Positions 1 through 10,965 of a DNA stretch of 64,000 nucleotides are shown here, in pieces. Source of the DNA: Benincasa hispida. Taxonomy: Eukaryota > Streptophyta > Magnoliopsida > Cucurbitales > Cucurbitaceae. Within the stretch, counting starts at the first letter, position 1, and each line of letters begins with the position of its first letter. The stretch spans positions 17,654,645-17,718,644 of the forward strand of contig NC_052350.1 of the NCBI RefSeq assembly GCF_009727055.1. The letters are read 5' to 3'. Position numbers and translations under genes: made by a program. Under the pieces are notes generated by a model, which saw nothing but the letters and a program-made list of their open reading frames with translations, did not search any database and was not told the DNA's origin.

Positions 1-1619
1 CCCTACTATCCTCTTAGTGCTCTAGATTGAGTAGTGGGACTCAAAATAAACCGAATTAAGGGAATTTAGAGACAAACTCACAACAACAACTAAGCAAAAA
101 AACTATTTTCTTTCACGAAATTTTCACAAAAATTTGATCGGTTGCCTTCCATAAAAAACACTCTAATCTCTTCAATATATTGTAGACACTCATGCAAAGA
201 GATTAACTGCATGAGATGCAACTCATGCTTGGAGTTAATGAAGCTTGAAGATGGTGAGTTGTTAGTGAGCTACTTGAAAAAGTAATGGAAAATGCCAATT
301 TTCCATTTTTGTGATTTTTCATTCTTTTTCATTTTTTCAAATATTGATTTCATAAATCAATTCTTTTAATAAAATTGAAAATATTATTGATTTTACAAAA
401 TTAATATCATAAATTAATTTTCTTAATAAAATAATAAACAATTATTTAAACAATTTTAATAATTCTAATTAATTTAATATCAATTATTAAATTAATTTTA
501 CACAATTCCATCTTCAAATATGTAAATCATATTTAAATATTATTTCTCCAATTTCATTTAATTCTAATTTGAACGTTTCAAATTAACTTATCATGCTACT
601 CTAGAGCTAATCCATTTACGAGCTAGTAGGGGACCTCGCGGACCTACAGATCATGGGCTCCAACGATTCGAGATTAATCGGCTAAACTCATTAGACCAAA
701 CTAACCCCCATTCGTTAACTAATGGTGATTCCACTAAAGCCTATAACTGAACTCCCCTCACTGTAGATATATTATGTCCACTCGATATAACCATGGTTAG
801 TAAGTTAACCCTTCACAGGTTGTTAATAATAATGAATAGGTCGAATCTCTGTTTTACCCTCGAAATTACCTCTTGTTCTTTTAGTTTCACTGATCCCCTA
901 ATGAAAAATTGATTTGTGATCCAATCAACAAATCGAATCCCTCTCAGGCCAATGAGAGGGTGAGGCCTCTTGTTCAAGACCCAGAATCAAGAACAACCTC
1001 TCTACTATCCCTAATCGGGTAGGAGTGAATTCCGTCTTGCACCCTATGTCCCCAGTTATTCATTTGGAGGCTTATTAAGCAGAGGCATTTGGTCTACTCT
1101 CACCGTTTACAGATTAAAGGATAATCCCGACCAAATAAGAGTTCATAGTTAGCTCAAGATTAAGGTCAAGTTAGCTTGGTCATCACTTTGTAATAGTCAG
1201 TCTGAAACAATAAACAACGTTATAAAGTAAGAGTAACTAGTTTTGTGGTATGACCTTGTACAAAACTCATTTACACAGGACACCCCCATTTCTCATGTTC
1301 CAACATGAACGAATTAGGATCACTTCATTTGTAGCACTTTAAAACTCTTTGTAACAACCTTATTCATATACTATAGATCATTAATGTTACCAGAATAAGG
1401 CACCCAACCTTATTCATATACTATAGATCATTTTGACTATTTACTCGAACTTGATCCACTTGTATGTCTCCACATAAAGTTCAAGTACTCATCTATTAGT
1501 CAAGGGACTTTAGGTTTACTGGATTTCTAAAAGACAATATATTCAATAATAACTTATTGAATTTCCAAAATAAGTTCTATTGTTTACAAACCACGAGTTT
1601 TAGGACATAAAACCCAACA
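1..1619 (-). mobile_element. LTR, copia-type, cut by window edge
   Basis: On the minus strand the right end begins TGTTGGGTTTTATGTCC, and a closely related start is seen at 19708 on the plus strand. The far end of both copies also matches: the first 60 bases here resemble the reverse complement of about 21160-21230. The other terminus and any flanking duplication lie outside the window. No coding sequence is visible. It is either a solo LTR or one LTR of an element continuing to the left. Confidence 0.75.
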
Positions 1620-1704
1620 ACTCAGAGGAAGAGCAATATCGTGGAAGCCTGCAAAATAGACTTGCATAGCTAAATCCACCACGGAATCTGAATTTAGATC
1701 CACC

Positions 1705-2015
1705 ATGGAATATGAATTTATTGCTTTAGAACTAGTAGGACAAGAGGCTAAATGGCTTAGAAGATTACTAGGGGATGTACCATTTTGGGGAGTATCAATA
1801 CCAGTCTCTGTATACTGTGATTCACAGGCTGTCATAGGTATTGCCAATAATAGTGTATATTACGTCTTCGACATGGAGCTGTGAAACAATTGCTAAAGGG
1901 AGGAGTTATTTCCTTAGAATATGTGAGGTCTGAAAAAAAATTGGATGATCCTTTAACCATGATAAGGAAAATAATTTTAGAATTCTCAATAAACATGGGG
2001 CTTAAACTCTTATAG
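1705..2015 (+). pseudogene. copia RNase H fragment (decayed)
   Basis: The plus-strand translation from 1705 reads as the C-terminal RNase H part of a Ty1/copia polyprotein: an MEYEFIALE start, then QEAKWLRRLL, then the CDSQAVIGIA motif. After the VYY around 1860 the frame shifts, and the related tail (HGAVKQLLKGG, LEYVRSEKK, DDPLT) resumes about 15 bases later and ends at a stop at 2013-2015. Gag, integrase and RT are absent; the sequence to the left is an unrelated LTR, so this is a truncated remnant. Its own 3' LTR appears to start at 4612, with a younger solo LTR in between. Confidence 0.8.
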
Positions 2016-2017
2016 AG

Positions 2018-2345
2018 TTCCATAGCCCTTTGTCTGAATGGTCTATTGCGATAGACTTGATAGTCCATAGCCCTTTGTTTGGGTGGTCTGCTGCGATAGA
2101 CTTAATGATCCATAGCACGTTATGTAGGTGGTCCTAGAATGGACTTGACGGGTAATACTAAAACCTTTTAATGATCCATAACCTTTTCTTTGGGTGGTCC
2201 TAATGTGGACTTGATGGATAGTGATGAAATCTTCATAGTTCAATATTTGAGTGGTTTGTCTTTGATGTACTTGATGAAGATGGTCTTGACACGTGGATGA
2301 AGAAGTCTTCATAGCTCCGTTTGAGTGGTTTGTCACTAACAAACT
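2018..2345 (+). repeat. degenerate ~46-bp tandem repeat
   Basis: Successive units contain CCATAGCCCTTTGT, a GGTGGTC-like core and GATAGACTTGA. The first two units are nearly identical at 46 bp; later ones drift and lengthen (starts near 2023, 2068, 2109, 2170, 2233 and 2310). They lie in the noncoding 3' part of the copia remnant, between its RNase H and its polypurine tract. Confidence 0.7.
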
Positions 2346-2534
2346 TGAGAAGCATCTAACGTGATAGTGAAGGTGTGGTCGCTTTCTATGAAAGAGTTTA
2401 AAGGTCTCGTACTATGGCTTTCATGGTGACAAGAGGTTTATGTGCATGGCCATAATAAGCACACTCTATATCGTATAATCAATAATAGGACTAGAAGTCA
2501 AATATGTCGTGAGGGTCTCAACCAGTGTTATTGA

Positions 2535-4422
2535 TATTGGGTTGAAATCCCAAGCGCAAAGAAAAAAATTTCATACTATTTTTCGATTTAATAACAAATT
2601 AACAGAGGGAAAAAAAAATCTAGAGACCCTTACTTTCGTTGACGACTTTGGAGCGTTTCACCAATTTTTTGGATCTTGATTCCTGTGCTGCAAAATAAGT
2701 GAACACTACCAAAAAGATTTCACCAGTATTCTCCTTGGGCTAGTGAGATAGAATGAGGTGGGATCATTGGGGAGAAAAAGCAAAAGCTAGAGAGATAAAA
2801 AACTAATTTTATGATCTAGAAAGAACTTAGAGAGGAGAAAGTTAAGGAGAAGATCTCTCTTCCACTTCATATAACTCCCTACATTGGGGAGTTGGTCATA
2901 ATTAATTTATTTAAAATCATTATTTAATTAGGTAACAATAAAATTATTTAATTTAAAAAATAAATTAAGTCAAAATTTAATTTATTAAAATAAATCAAAT
3001 AATTATTAATTAATCAAATTAATTAATAATAACTAGATATCTCATATTTAATTAAATGCACATTAGAATCATATTCTAATACATCTTTCTCATAACTTAT
3101 AGTTTTAATTTAATTATTTTTCTCTCATATTACCTATAGTTTTAATGTGCATCTAATGCGTATTAATTTTAACACATAGTGTTAATATGAATTCTATTCA
3201 TATTAAATTTAATATTTGAACTTCTTAAAATATTTAATTCTCCCATTAAATTAATTTCTGAATCAAATTCAAAATAAATTTATATTATAAAGTTTAATTA
3301 AAATATAAACTTTATATTACAATGTGTGACCATACATTATATTCTTTCCCTTAGTAAATTTGAAAATTTGAAAATTATTTTAATTATCTCAATACCCTTT
3401 ATAAGCTACCAGTGGGATTTAATGGACCCACAAATCCGAAACTCCAACGATATGAGATAATTGGCTAAACTCATAAACTAAGTTAATCAATATTCGTTAA
3501 CTGTGGGTACACTCTATTATAGACCCACAATTGTACTATTCTCACTGCAGATATATTTCTGTGTCCATGGATATTGATCAATAACAGTAGGTTAGTCCTC
3601 CACGAGTGTTCGTAACACTAGTTGAGTCAAATTACCATTTTACCCTTAGGTTACCTCTACATCCTTAATTACTGTGCTTATCTAATGAACATCTTATTTG
3701 TGGTCTAACCATCATACAGAAACCCCAGGCCATTAAGAGGGTACGACCCTTTGTTCAAGTCCTGGAGACACCACTTAAGGGAACAATTATCTATTTACTC
3801 TAAATTCAGGAAGGAGTGAACTCCATCTCGTGAAATTATGTTCCTAGCTCCTCACTCGGCCCTGTCCCTAAAATATAAGCTTATTGAGTCGACAAACTGA
3901 CAACTCTCATCCATACGAGTCAAAGGACGATCCCTCATGAACAGAAGTCCATAACTCACCAAGGATTAAAAATAAGTTACCTAGATCATCTTAGTAAAAT
4001 AGAAACCTGACTAGTCAACGGAGTTACATCTAGTACTTTTTCGTGGTTCGGTCTTATACAAATTCATTACATAAAATACCTTCACTGGCATGTCCCCTAC
4101 ACGAATGCTTGGATCATTGCATTTATATCAAATACAAAGTGGGTCATATCCTTAGTATCACAAGGATAAGATACCCAACCTTATGCATATACTATAGACC
4201 CTTTAGGCTGTATCTTGAATACTGATCTCCATATGTCTCTACATACAGTTCAAGACTCATAAAACAATTTGGATATTAGTTTATTGGATTAGGGTTATTT
4301 AGGAAAGATAAATACAAGATAAATAATAACTATTTATTGTAATAAACATCGATAACACTTTATTAATGATCGGTCAAATGTTACATTTACTATTAACGAG
4401 TTTTAGGGCATTAATCTCAACA
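2535..4422 (-). mobile_element. solo LTR with 5-bp target duplication ATTGA
   Basis: The repeat runs from TATTGGGTTGAAATCCC to TTAATCTCAACA. The pentamer ATTGA lies immediately outside both ends (2530-2534 and 4423-4427), as expected for LTR-element integration. On the minus strand it starts TGTTGAGATTAATGCCC and ends with CAACCCAATA, a one-base decay of the usual CA end. There is no internal domain, so the element was reduced to one LTR by recombination. It interrupts the copia remnant whose RNase H is at 1705-2015. Confidence 0.85.
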
Positions 4423-4601
4423 ATTGAAAGTTCAAAAGGTAACTCACTCTCTTTAACAAGGTTGTTGCCATAATTCATCGTGCATCAATTCAAATAATTA
4501 GATATTGATGTTTAAGTTTGATCTTCTTTACTTGCTCAGAACAATTTCTTCAAAATAATCTTTTATGTTGTTTACTTGTTAACTTTTCTGTAACAATCAT
4601 A

Positions 4602-5180
4602 TGTGGGAGATTGTTGGAAATGACTTTTGGGCTTAGATCCATAAAAAAAGTTAGGAATGGGAGAGTTTTGTCCCACATGGAAAATTTAGCATTTCCTAGA
4701 GGGTATAAATAACAAGGTATTCTAGATTTAAGTCCAAAGTGTGCTGGTGGTGGAAGTATAACCCTTTCATCACACGCGTGCGTTGTCGCCACTGTCCATT
4801 CGATAGCGGGTATTTTTATTACTTATTCGTTTAATTATTTTTAAAAAACTCGATTTATTAAAAATACTAAATATTTTACTTATCGTTTATGAACATTTTG
4901 TTGACCGTTTATTTGCCCATTTATGACCATTCATTTGCCCCATTGATTCCTTTTCCCCTCTACTATTTAACAAATATCAGACTTGGGGGGGGGGGGACAT
5001 ACTTGAAAGTTCTTACTTCCCTCTTATGTTTTTCTTTAACTATTCTTCTGTTATGAGCAACCTTCTTTTTTGATTCTAGTCCTTTTTTCGGTGAGCACAC
5101 ACCTGAATTTAGAGGTTGCATTAATCTTGAAGAGCAATCGACACAACGATTAGCACCAGGTCACGCCGTAATTTCTTTTA
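4602..5180 (+). mobile_element. copia polypurine tract and 3' LTR start
   Basis: ATGTGGGAGAT at 4601-4611 is a typical copia polypurine tract, followed directly by TGTTGGAAATGAC at 4612 as the LTR start. A TATAAAT box lies at 4704-4710. The right end is not clear; I place it near 5180 only because recognisable LTR-like sequence stops there. A run of 12 G sits at 4985-4996. It belongs with the RNase H fragment at 1705-2015. Confidence 0.65.
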
Positions 5181-5690
5181 GTGTAGTGATTTCTCTATGG
5201 CGTAGCAACCTTTCATGACATTTGTTCGTTGTTCTAACTCTAACCTTCCACCATCTTTGAATCCCTATCTCCCCTATTTGGTTTGATTAACATTTGTGAG
5301 TTCAACCACACATGCCAGAAACGACGCCACCCAAAACACCCTTCATGCAACATCACCAACCCTAAGCACCGCGCAAGATTCAACCCCACCCGACCCACTA
5401 TGTGATCATCGTTGACAGAAAAAACTCTCACCGCATAATTCTCGACAATCATCCTGGAAACCATTGATAGATTGCAAAACATTGTAAACTGGGAGACTAA
5501 CCAAATGTTAAAAAAATGGCAAAAGGGACCAAAATAATCTACATAGAACAATTCTTAAAATTCATTAAAAAAGACCCAAATTTCAAAATCATTAAAAAAT
5601 AATAGCTTATATCATTTGATGATTTCCAATTAAACAAAGAAAAAAAAATGATCTGCATATAAATTCCCATTAAAATCGTACATCAGGTGC
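5181..5690. other. intergenic, nothing recognised
   Basis: There is no coding or repeat feature I can name. A 103-residue minus-strand frame (5240-5551) has no recognisable domain and no supporting context. Confidence 0.4.
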
Positions 5691-5693
5691 ATG

Positions 5694-5850
5694 TTAGTGA
5701 TGGCAATGGGCTGAGGCGGGGAGAGGATGCACTCTCTATCCCCGTTTCCATGGAGATTTTTAATCCCTGTCCCCGTCCCATTCTCCGTTTTGGGGGTTGG
5801 GGAATCCTCGTTTGGGGATTCGGGTCCTCGCAGGGAAAAATCCCTACTTT
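5694..5850 (+). repeat. GC-rich interspersed repeat fragment
   Basis: It begins GTGATGGCAATGGGCTGAGG, followed by runs of CCCCG and GGGG with repeated CCCCGT units. The 'GGCAATGGG...GGCGGGG' start is a common dispersed plant repeat type, possibly a hAT-related nonautonomous element. A second, related start (GGAATGGCAAAATTCC) is at 6594. No terminal inverted repeats or duplication could be defined. Confidence 0.45.
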
Positions 5851-5867
5851 TTATTTATTATATGTAA

Positions 5868-5868
<1 letters not shown>

Positions 5869-5916
<48 letters not shown>
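5869..5916 (+). repeat. (ATT)16 microsatellite
   Basis: Sixteen uninterrupted ATT units, ending at a G. It lies just after the GC-rich repeat fragment. Confidence 0.95.
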
Positions 5917-6593
5917 GTTTGGTTGGCAACCTGGATTCTATTTAATGATTAGATTCGTTGAGTTCAAAAAGCATGTTTTGGTTAGACAACTCAGATTCTA
6001 AATAGAACATTTTTTGTGTTTACTTTATATCTAGATTTATAAATATTGTATGTCATGTTTTAACTTAATTCATTTGTTTAAAACTAAGATATGTATAATA
6101 AATTACATAATATTACAAATAATAATTATACAAATTTTTTGACATAAAACATGTTGCTAAATTCATTCATAATAGTTTATTGTCAACTAATATTTAGTGT
6201 GTAACTACAACTAGTTACACTTATATTAAACTATGAAATATAACTTTATTTTTTCTTTACTTTGTTTTTAAACCTCCGATTTTCTACTAAATAAGCAATT
6301 CTCATAAAATAGATAACTCCTAAATATCATTCAAACGATAAATATCGAATTTTTAGCGATAATTTCAATATCACTTTTAATGATGGACTTTTATTATATC
6401 TAAGACAGTGTTGCTCTTTGTTTTAAACTCAAAATATCTTAAAAAATTGTAGAATATGTCTAAAATGAAAAGTGATTTTGTTCGATGTCTATTTTTTGTA
6501 TTGTTTTTTGAAAAAAATATCAATGGTGGATAGGTGAGGCCTAATATTTACAACTTATTTTCGTTTTTACCCTCCATGTACCTTATACGCACT

Positions 6594-6795
6594 AGGAATG
6601 GCAAAATTCCTGCAGGGTTGGGTCGGGGCGGGGAATCCTCGGTTTGATCGGGTACGGGGTCAAACCGAGGATTTAAATCGGGTCCCCATCCATGGTCGGG
6701 GATGGGGTGGATCTCCTCCCCATCCTTGCCCCATCCCCGAATGGGGACCCCCGTAAAATCCCGATTTAAATCTCCGGTTTGACCCCCGTAAAATC
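6594..6795 (+). repeat. GC-rich fold-back repeat
   Basis: GGGTCAAACCGAGGATTTAA around 6658 is mirrored by the inverted TTAAATCTCCGGTTTGACCC around 6765, with further pairing of GGTCCCCAT against ATGGGGACC inside. The arms enclose a loop of about 50 bases. The whole block is unusually GC-rich for this region and starts with the same GGCAA-type repeat as 5694. Confidence 0.65.
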
Positions 6796-6839
6796 CATAA
6801 CAAAGGTAAGTTGCATGCTCACGTAGGTTAACCACTTTT

Positions 6840-7152
6840 TTTAATAGTTAAATAGGTGGTTATCTTATAAAACTTGGGTTACAAACTAAATCGATATATA
6901 ATCCTGTCTAAGGCTAGGGGTATTTAACTTGAAGGTCTATGGAACACCTCCTACCTGAGGATTGTGGCTGAATAATTGAGCATTGTTAACCGATTTTATA
7001 AAGCATACGTGAGCAGTGTAAAGTTTTAAAACTGATTTATCACCAAGACATCATAGATTAAATCCAAATATAATCATTATACTTGAATAAACACCTAGAC
7101 TTAAATAATTTATCGGAACAAACCTGAGTAAACATATACCCAAACAAATATT
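6840..7152. other. intergenic or LTR-like, nothing recognised
   Basis: AT-rich sequence with no open frame and no repeat I can name. It may be the left part of the leader of the copia element whose gag begins at 8273. Confidence 0.3.
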
Positions 7153-7283
7153 AGAACACTTTAGTGGGAGTTTAATAGCATATATGATATGTTGTTAGGA
7201 CGCTTCAGTGGGAATTTAATAACGTATATGATATGTTGGTGGAACGCTTCAGTGGGATATTAACTACATATACGATATGTTGT
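7153..7283 (+). repeat. ~44-bp tandem repeat, three copies
   Basis: Each unit contains CTTCAGTGGGA (CTTTAGTGGGA in the first) and ends TATGATATGTTG or TACGATATGTTG. Units start near 7153, 7198 and 7242. It is followed directly by a longer tandem repeat. Confidence 0.8.
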
Positions 7284-7309
7284 CTTTAGCTCTCGCATCT
7301 TTAAGAGTT

Positions 7310-7747
7310 CACATCGAGATTTATGCTTTGTTTCGTGTCGATTATACCTCATTGCTCAATTCGAAAAGTGTTTTCATGAATCGAAATTAAGATGAACAGA
7401 TGAAGTAGTTCACAATAAAATCGCGATGTTTTGATTTTAATTCTTAAGTTCTTAATGAATTCACACCATGAGGTTCATGCGGCACTTCATGTCACCTTAG
7501 GAGTGACCTCCATTCAGAAAGTGTTTGCATGAGTTAATATCAAGGTGAATAAAGAGGAAGTTGTTCATTGTAAAATCAAATATATGATATATTGATTTCA
7601 ACTCTCAAGTCCATAAAAAGTTCACATTGTGAGATCTATGCAATGCTTCATGTCGATTATACCTCGATTACTCCATTTCGAATGTTTTTGCATGGAATCA
7701 AGATCAAGGTGAATGAGGGAAGTAGTTTATAGTAAGTGGGTGAAAGA
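7310..7747 (+). repeat. ~150-160-bp tandem repeat, three copies
   Basis: Each copy runs from a CACAT/CACAC start through CTTCATGTCGATTATACC (diverged in copy two), a CATGAAT-like core and AAGGTGAAT, to a CTCAAGTCC-like end. Copies begin near 7310, 7461 and 7623; the third is shortened. Together with the 44-bp repeat it forms the repetitive leader upstream of the copia gag at 8273. I infer that this is part of that element's 5' noncoding region or LTR. Confidence 0.7.
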
Positions 7748-8272
7748 TATATGTCAATGCATTCTACGGTCTCTTCCATAGGTTTGGACCGTGAGATTCC
7801 TATGTTGTACTTGCTGGTTAGCTTTAAGCAGCCCTTGCTAGTCGTTTAATGACGGCTATCCTCCCAGAGGATTGTAATATAGGATTCAGAACAACTCAAA
7901 CTCAAACAATGGATAGGATTTCTTAAGTCCATTCCCAACCTTGACTCTCCAATTTGGTAGCATTGTTAGGGCCAACCTCTGAGGTCTAAAAATGGAGAGT
8001 TATACTTACAGAATTACTAAGTGTTAGTAAGTTTTGACAAAAAATAGTAATTAAATGACTATAGGAATAAAAGTTATTCTGAAGATAATATTTAGTCAAG
8101 AATGTCTTGCTTTAGTGAAAGAGTATTTGACTGCCTCTCGGTAGCACTTATTCTGTTTCACTATTGTATCGTTGCAAATCAATAATGATTATGGGTACAT
8201 TATTATTTTTTGCTAAAACTTGATTGGATTTAAAAACAATTCACTAATAGAGAATTTGTTTATATTTTCAGA
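7748..8272. other. probable copia leader, noncoding
   Basis: There is no open frame. The segment CCAATTTGGTAGCATTG near 7950 loosely resembles a decayed tRNA-Met primer site (TGGTATCAGAG type). This is weak. Confidence 0.3.
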
Positions 8273-9240
8273 ATAACTAGTTCATTAATACAATTGTTGG
8301 CTTTGGATAAATTAACTGGGAACATTTATGCTACATGAAAATCAAATTTGAATACAATACTAGTGATAGACAATTTAAGGTTCGTTTTGACAAAGGAGTG
8401 TCTTCCCATTCCTAGCTCAAATACAAACCGAACTGTTCGGGAAGCATACAACAAATGGACGAAGGTGAATAAGAAAGCCCATGCCTATATTCTTGCCAAC
8501 ATATCTGATGTTTTGGCTAAAGAAACATGAAAGCATGTATACTGCCAAAGATATTATGGAATCTCTATGTGGGATGTTTGGACAACCGTCATTCTCCCCG
8601 AGGCATGATGCTATCAAATATGTTTACAACTTCCGTATGAAAGAAGGGGCCTCTGTTAGAGAACATGTTTTGGACATGATGGTCTATTTCAATGTGGCAG
8701 AGATTGAAGTTATCATAGACAAGAGAAGCTAAGTCGATTTTATTCTAGAGTCTCTTCTGAAGAACTTCTTGCAATTTCGCACCAACGCGTTAATGAACAA
8801 GATAGAATCCAACTTGACTACACTTCATAACGAACTGCAGACTTTTCAATCCATTTTAAAAACAAAAGGACAATAAGAGGAGGTAAAATGTTACCGCTAC
8901 TGAGAAAAGAGGACCGTCCTCTAAAAAGTCTGATGTTGCTTCTTTTTCTAAGAATAAGAGTATTCCAGTGAAAAAGAACAAAGGGAAAGGGAAAAAGAAA
9001 TATTCTACTGGCCGCAAAAACAAGGCTAAAGCTGCATACAAGGGAAAATGTTTGTATTGTAGCGAGGATGGGCACTAGAAGAGAAATTGCCCACAATACC
9101 CTTGCAGAGAAAAGAGCGGAGAAAGCAAAACAAGGAAACTAGTTCCTAAAGATTGCTCGCAATGAGATAATGCTCTAGGTTGTGAACATGGGAGAATATC
9201 TAAAAAATTCCAGTGGGAGATTATGAAGTTGCTGACAGAA
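8273..9240 (+). pseudogene. copia gag pseudogene (UBN2-type)
   Basis: The plus-strand translation matches the nucleocapsid-type gag of a Ty1/copia element. The likely start codon is now ATA at 8273, a stop replaces the conserved Trp of the 'YATW' motif, and the readable block NTILVIDNLRFVL begins near 8351. A frameshift near 8525 moves the frame to KKHESMYTAKDIM and SVREHVLDMM. A CCHC zinc knuckle lies at 9049-9090 (CLYC, four residues, H, four residues, C), with TAG where Trp follows the His. A basic Lys-rich stretch precedes it. At least five lesions make it non-functional. Confidence 0.85.
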
Positions 9241-9509
9241 GATAAATCCTTTTAATTTTGTTACAGTTGTTTTATCTTTTGTAAAGGACAAATTGTATAA
9301 AATTCTTTTGTTGTAAATGAAATGTTCATTAGCAAAAGATATATTTTATATTTGTTCTACTATAAAGCAACTTTTGCGTTAACACCAACCAAGATAAAAG
9401 CCATCTCAAATATTTATATATTTAAAACGGCTAGAAATCAATAAGGCAAATGGTATATTCTAGTACTTAAGATTTTTGGTAATTCAGAATTTTTGTCACA
9501 TAATGTCAT

Positions 9510-10020
9510 AATGAGATTAAAAAGAAGGTTAAAAAGTGTCATCTAAATAAGTTAGAAGACAAATCTTTTTGACTTTATATGTATCTTATCTTTAGATAAG
9601 ATGATAAAAAATTTTAAGAACCAAAAGAACCTTTAAAGCTTATACATTCAGATTTTTAAGGTCTGATGAATGTTAAAGTATAAGGAAAAAGGGTATGAAT
9701 ACTATAGTAATTATTTAAGGAACAGTTATGTTTACCTAAGTTTTAAGTTTAGAACACTTGAAAGGTTCAAGGTGTATGAAACTTGTTAGGTAAAAATAAT
9801 CGAAATGCTTTGACTAGTTCGAGGTAGAGAGTACAAAGAATCTGAAATTTCTATGGCTATTATAATAGAACATGAAGCTTAGTGACAACTCTCTACACCT
9901 AAGTTACCTTGATCATTTTGAACATCATTCCAATTTTATGGTATTTCTAAAACTCCATATGAGATATGAAGAACTCATAAAATTGTTTATGATATGTAAA
10001 AGATGTTTACTTAGTTCAGA
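9510..10020 (+). pseudogene. decayed copia integrase-region remnant
   Basis: No open frame remains, but short plus-strand peptides resemble the copia GAG-pre-integrase and integrase start. Near 9666 the sequence aligns with the MNVK...YEYF stretch that follows the first catalytic Asp in this family. The order and distance from the gag at 8273-9240 fit one element with large internal deletions. The Athila LTR starts about 150 bp further on. The call is inference from residual similarity. Confidence 0.4.
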
Positions 10021-10164
10021 AATCTAGAATAGATCGACACATGTGTTAGTATCAAACCCTTTAGTAGTGGAATATCGCTCAAATGACATGTCTATCTGTA
10101 GGCAACTCAAAGGTAGTATACTTTTCAAATAAAAGAACATCAAGTATTTGTATTGATAAATGCT

Positions 10165-10965
10165 AAAATGAAGTACAGAATAACAATGTAAGTAAGTAAA
10201 GAGCTTGAAGCAATTTCTTGCCACTAGGCGTTACACTGTTTCTACTCTTGCTCTAAAGATGTTCTCGCTTTCGCGAGAGTCGGCCCGCTCTCTGCACTTA
10301 CGCCCCAAGGTTCTCTCTCGAGCTGCCTTGGATAATCTTCGGCGTCACCACAATTCTCTAGCTCCGCCGTAAATAGTAAAGAAAATTATGCACAGAGGTA
10401 TGAACTTGTAAAGAGTTAAAGTAATCGACTGCTTAACCCCTTCTTTGAAGAATGCACTTGGTATTTATAGGGCATCAAAATGTGAAAGGCGGCTTCTCTT
10501 TCCGGGTTGTACAGATGGGACAGATTTAATTCCTGACTGATGCGTCGAATATTTGTCACCGATAAAGCTGAATGTACTTGTGACCGTTATCGACTGTCAA
10601 CTTAATTAGGATCCGATTGTCATCAGCTTTCTGTCCCATTGATCTTAATCATCCTTTCATTCGAATGCACCCACCATGTTGCTGTGATTCTTCTTGGGTG
10701 AATGTTTGCGAGCACGAACAATGCAAAGTCTTGCGGTGAAGTTGCGGTCGACCAATGTATTCTTATGATCGCATTTTTTGTATTGCGTTAACGCATTATT
10801 CTGCACAAAATAATAAATATCAACTGCTCTAATATGTTGCACGCATGCGACTGCAAAATTATAGAATTTATGCTTAATGGACACAAATCAATAGATTTTA
10901 CCAACGCAATCTAACATTGTTTAAGAACTTAGCACTATGATAACGTGCATTTCTGCTGGTTATCA
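10165..10965 (-). repeat. 3' LTR of the Athila element, truncated
   Basis: It aligns over its whole 801 bases with 18551-19350 (800 bases), including the AAAATGAAGTACAGAATAAC end and the ATTTCTG...TTATCA terminus. The latter reads TGATAACCAGCAG on the minus strand. The other half of the LTR, present as 17704-18550 in the 5' copy, is missing here. A purine-rich TTTAGGGGTG on the minus strand adjoins it as polypurine tract. Divergence between the two LTRs is readily visible, so the insertion is not recent. Confidence 0.88.

Noticed and set aside
5240..5551. 103-residue minus-strand frame
   Set aside because: No recognisable domain, no neighbours of the same kind, and AT-rich surroundings typical of chance frames.
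7153..7747. CRISPR-like spaced repeats
   Set aside because: Units are contiguous, diverged and without uniform spacers; this is a plant retrotransposon leader.
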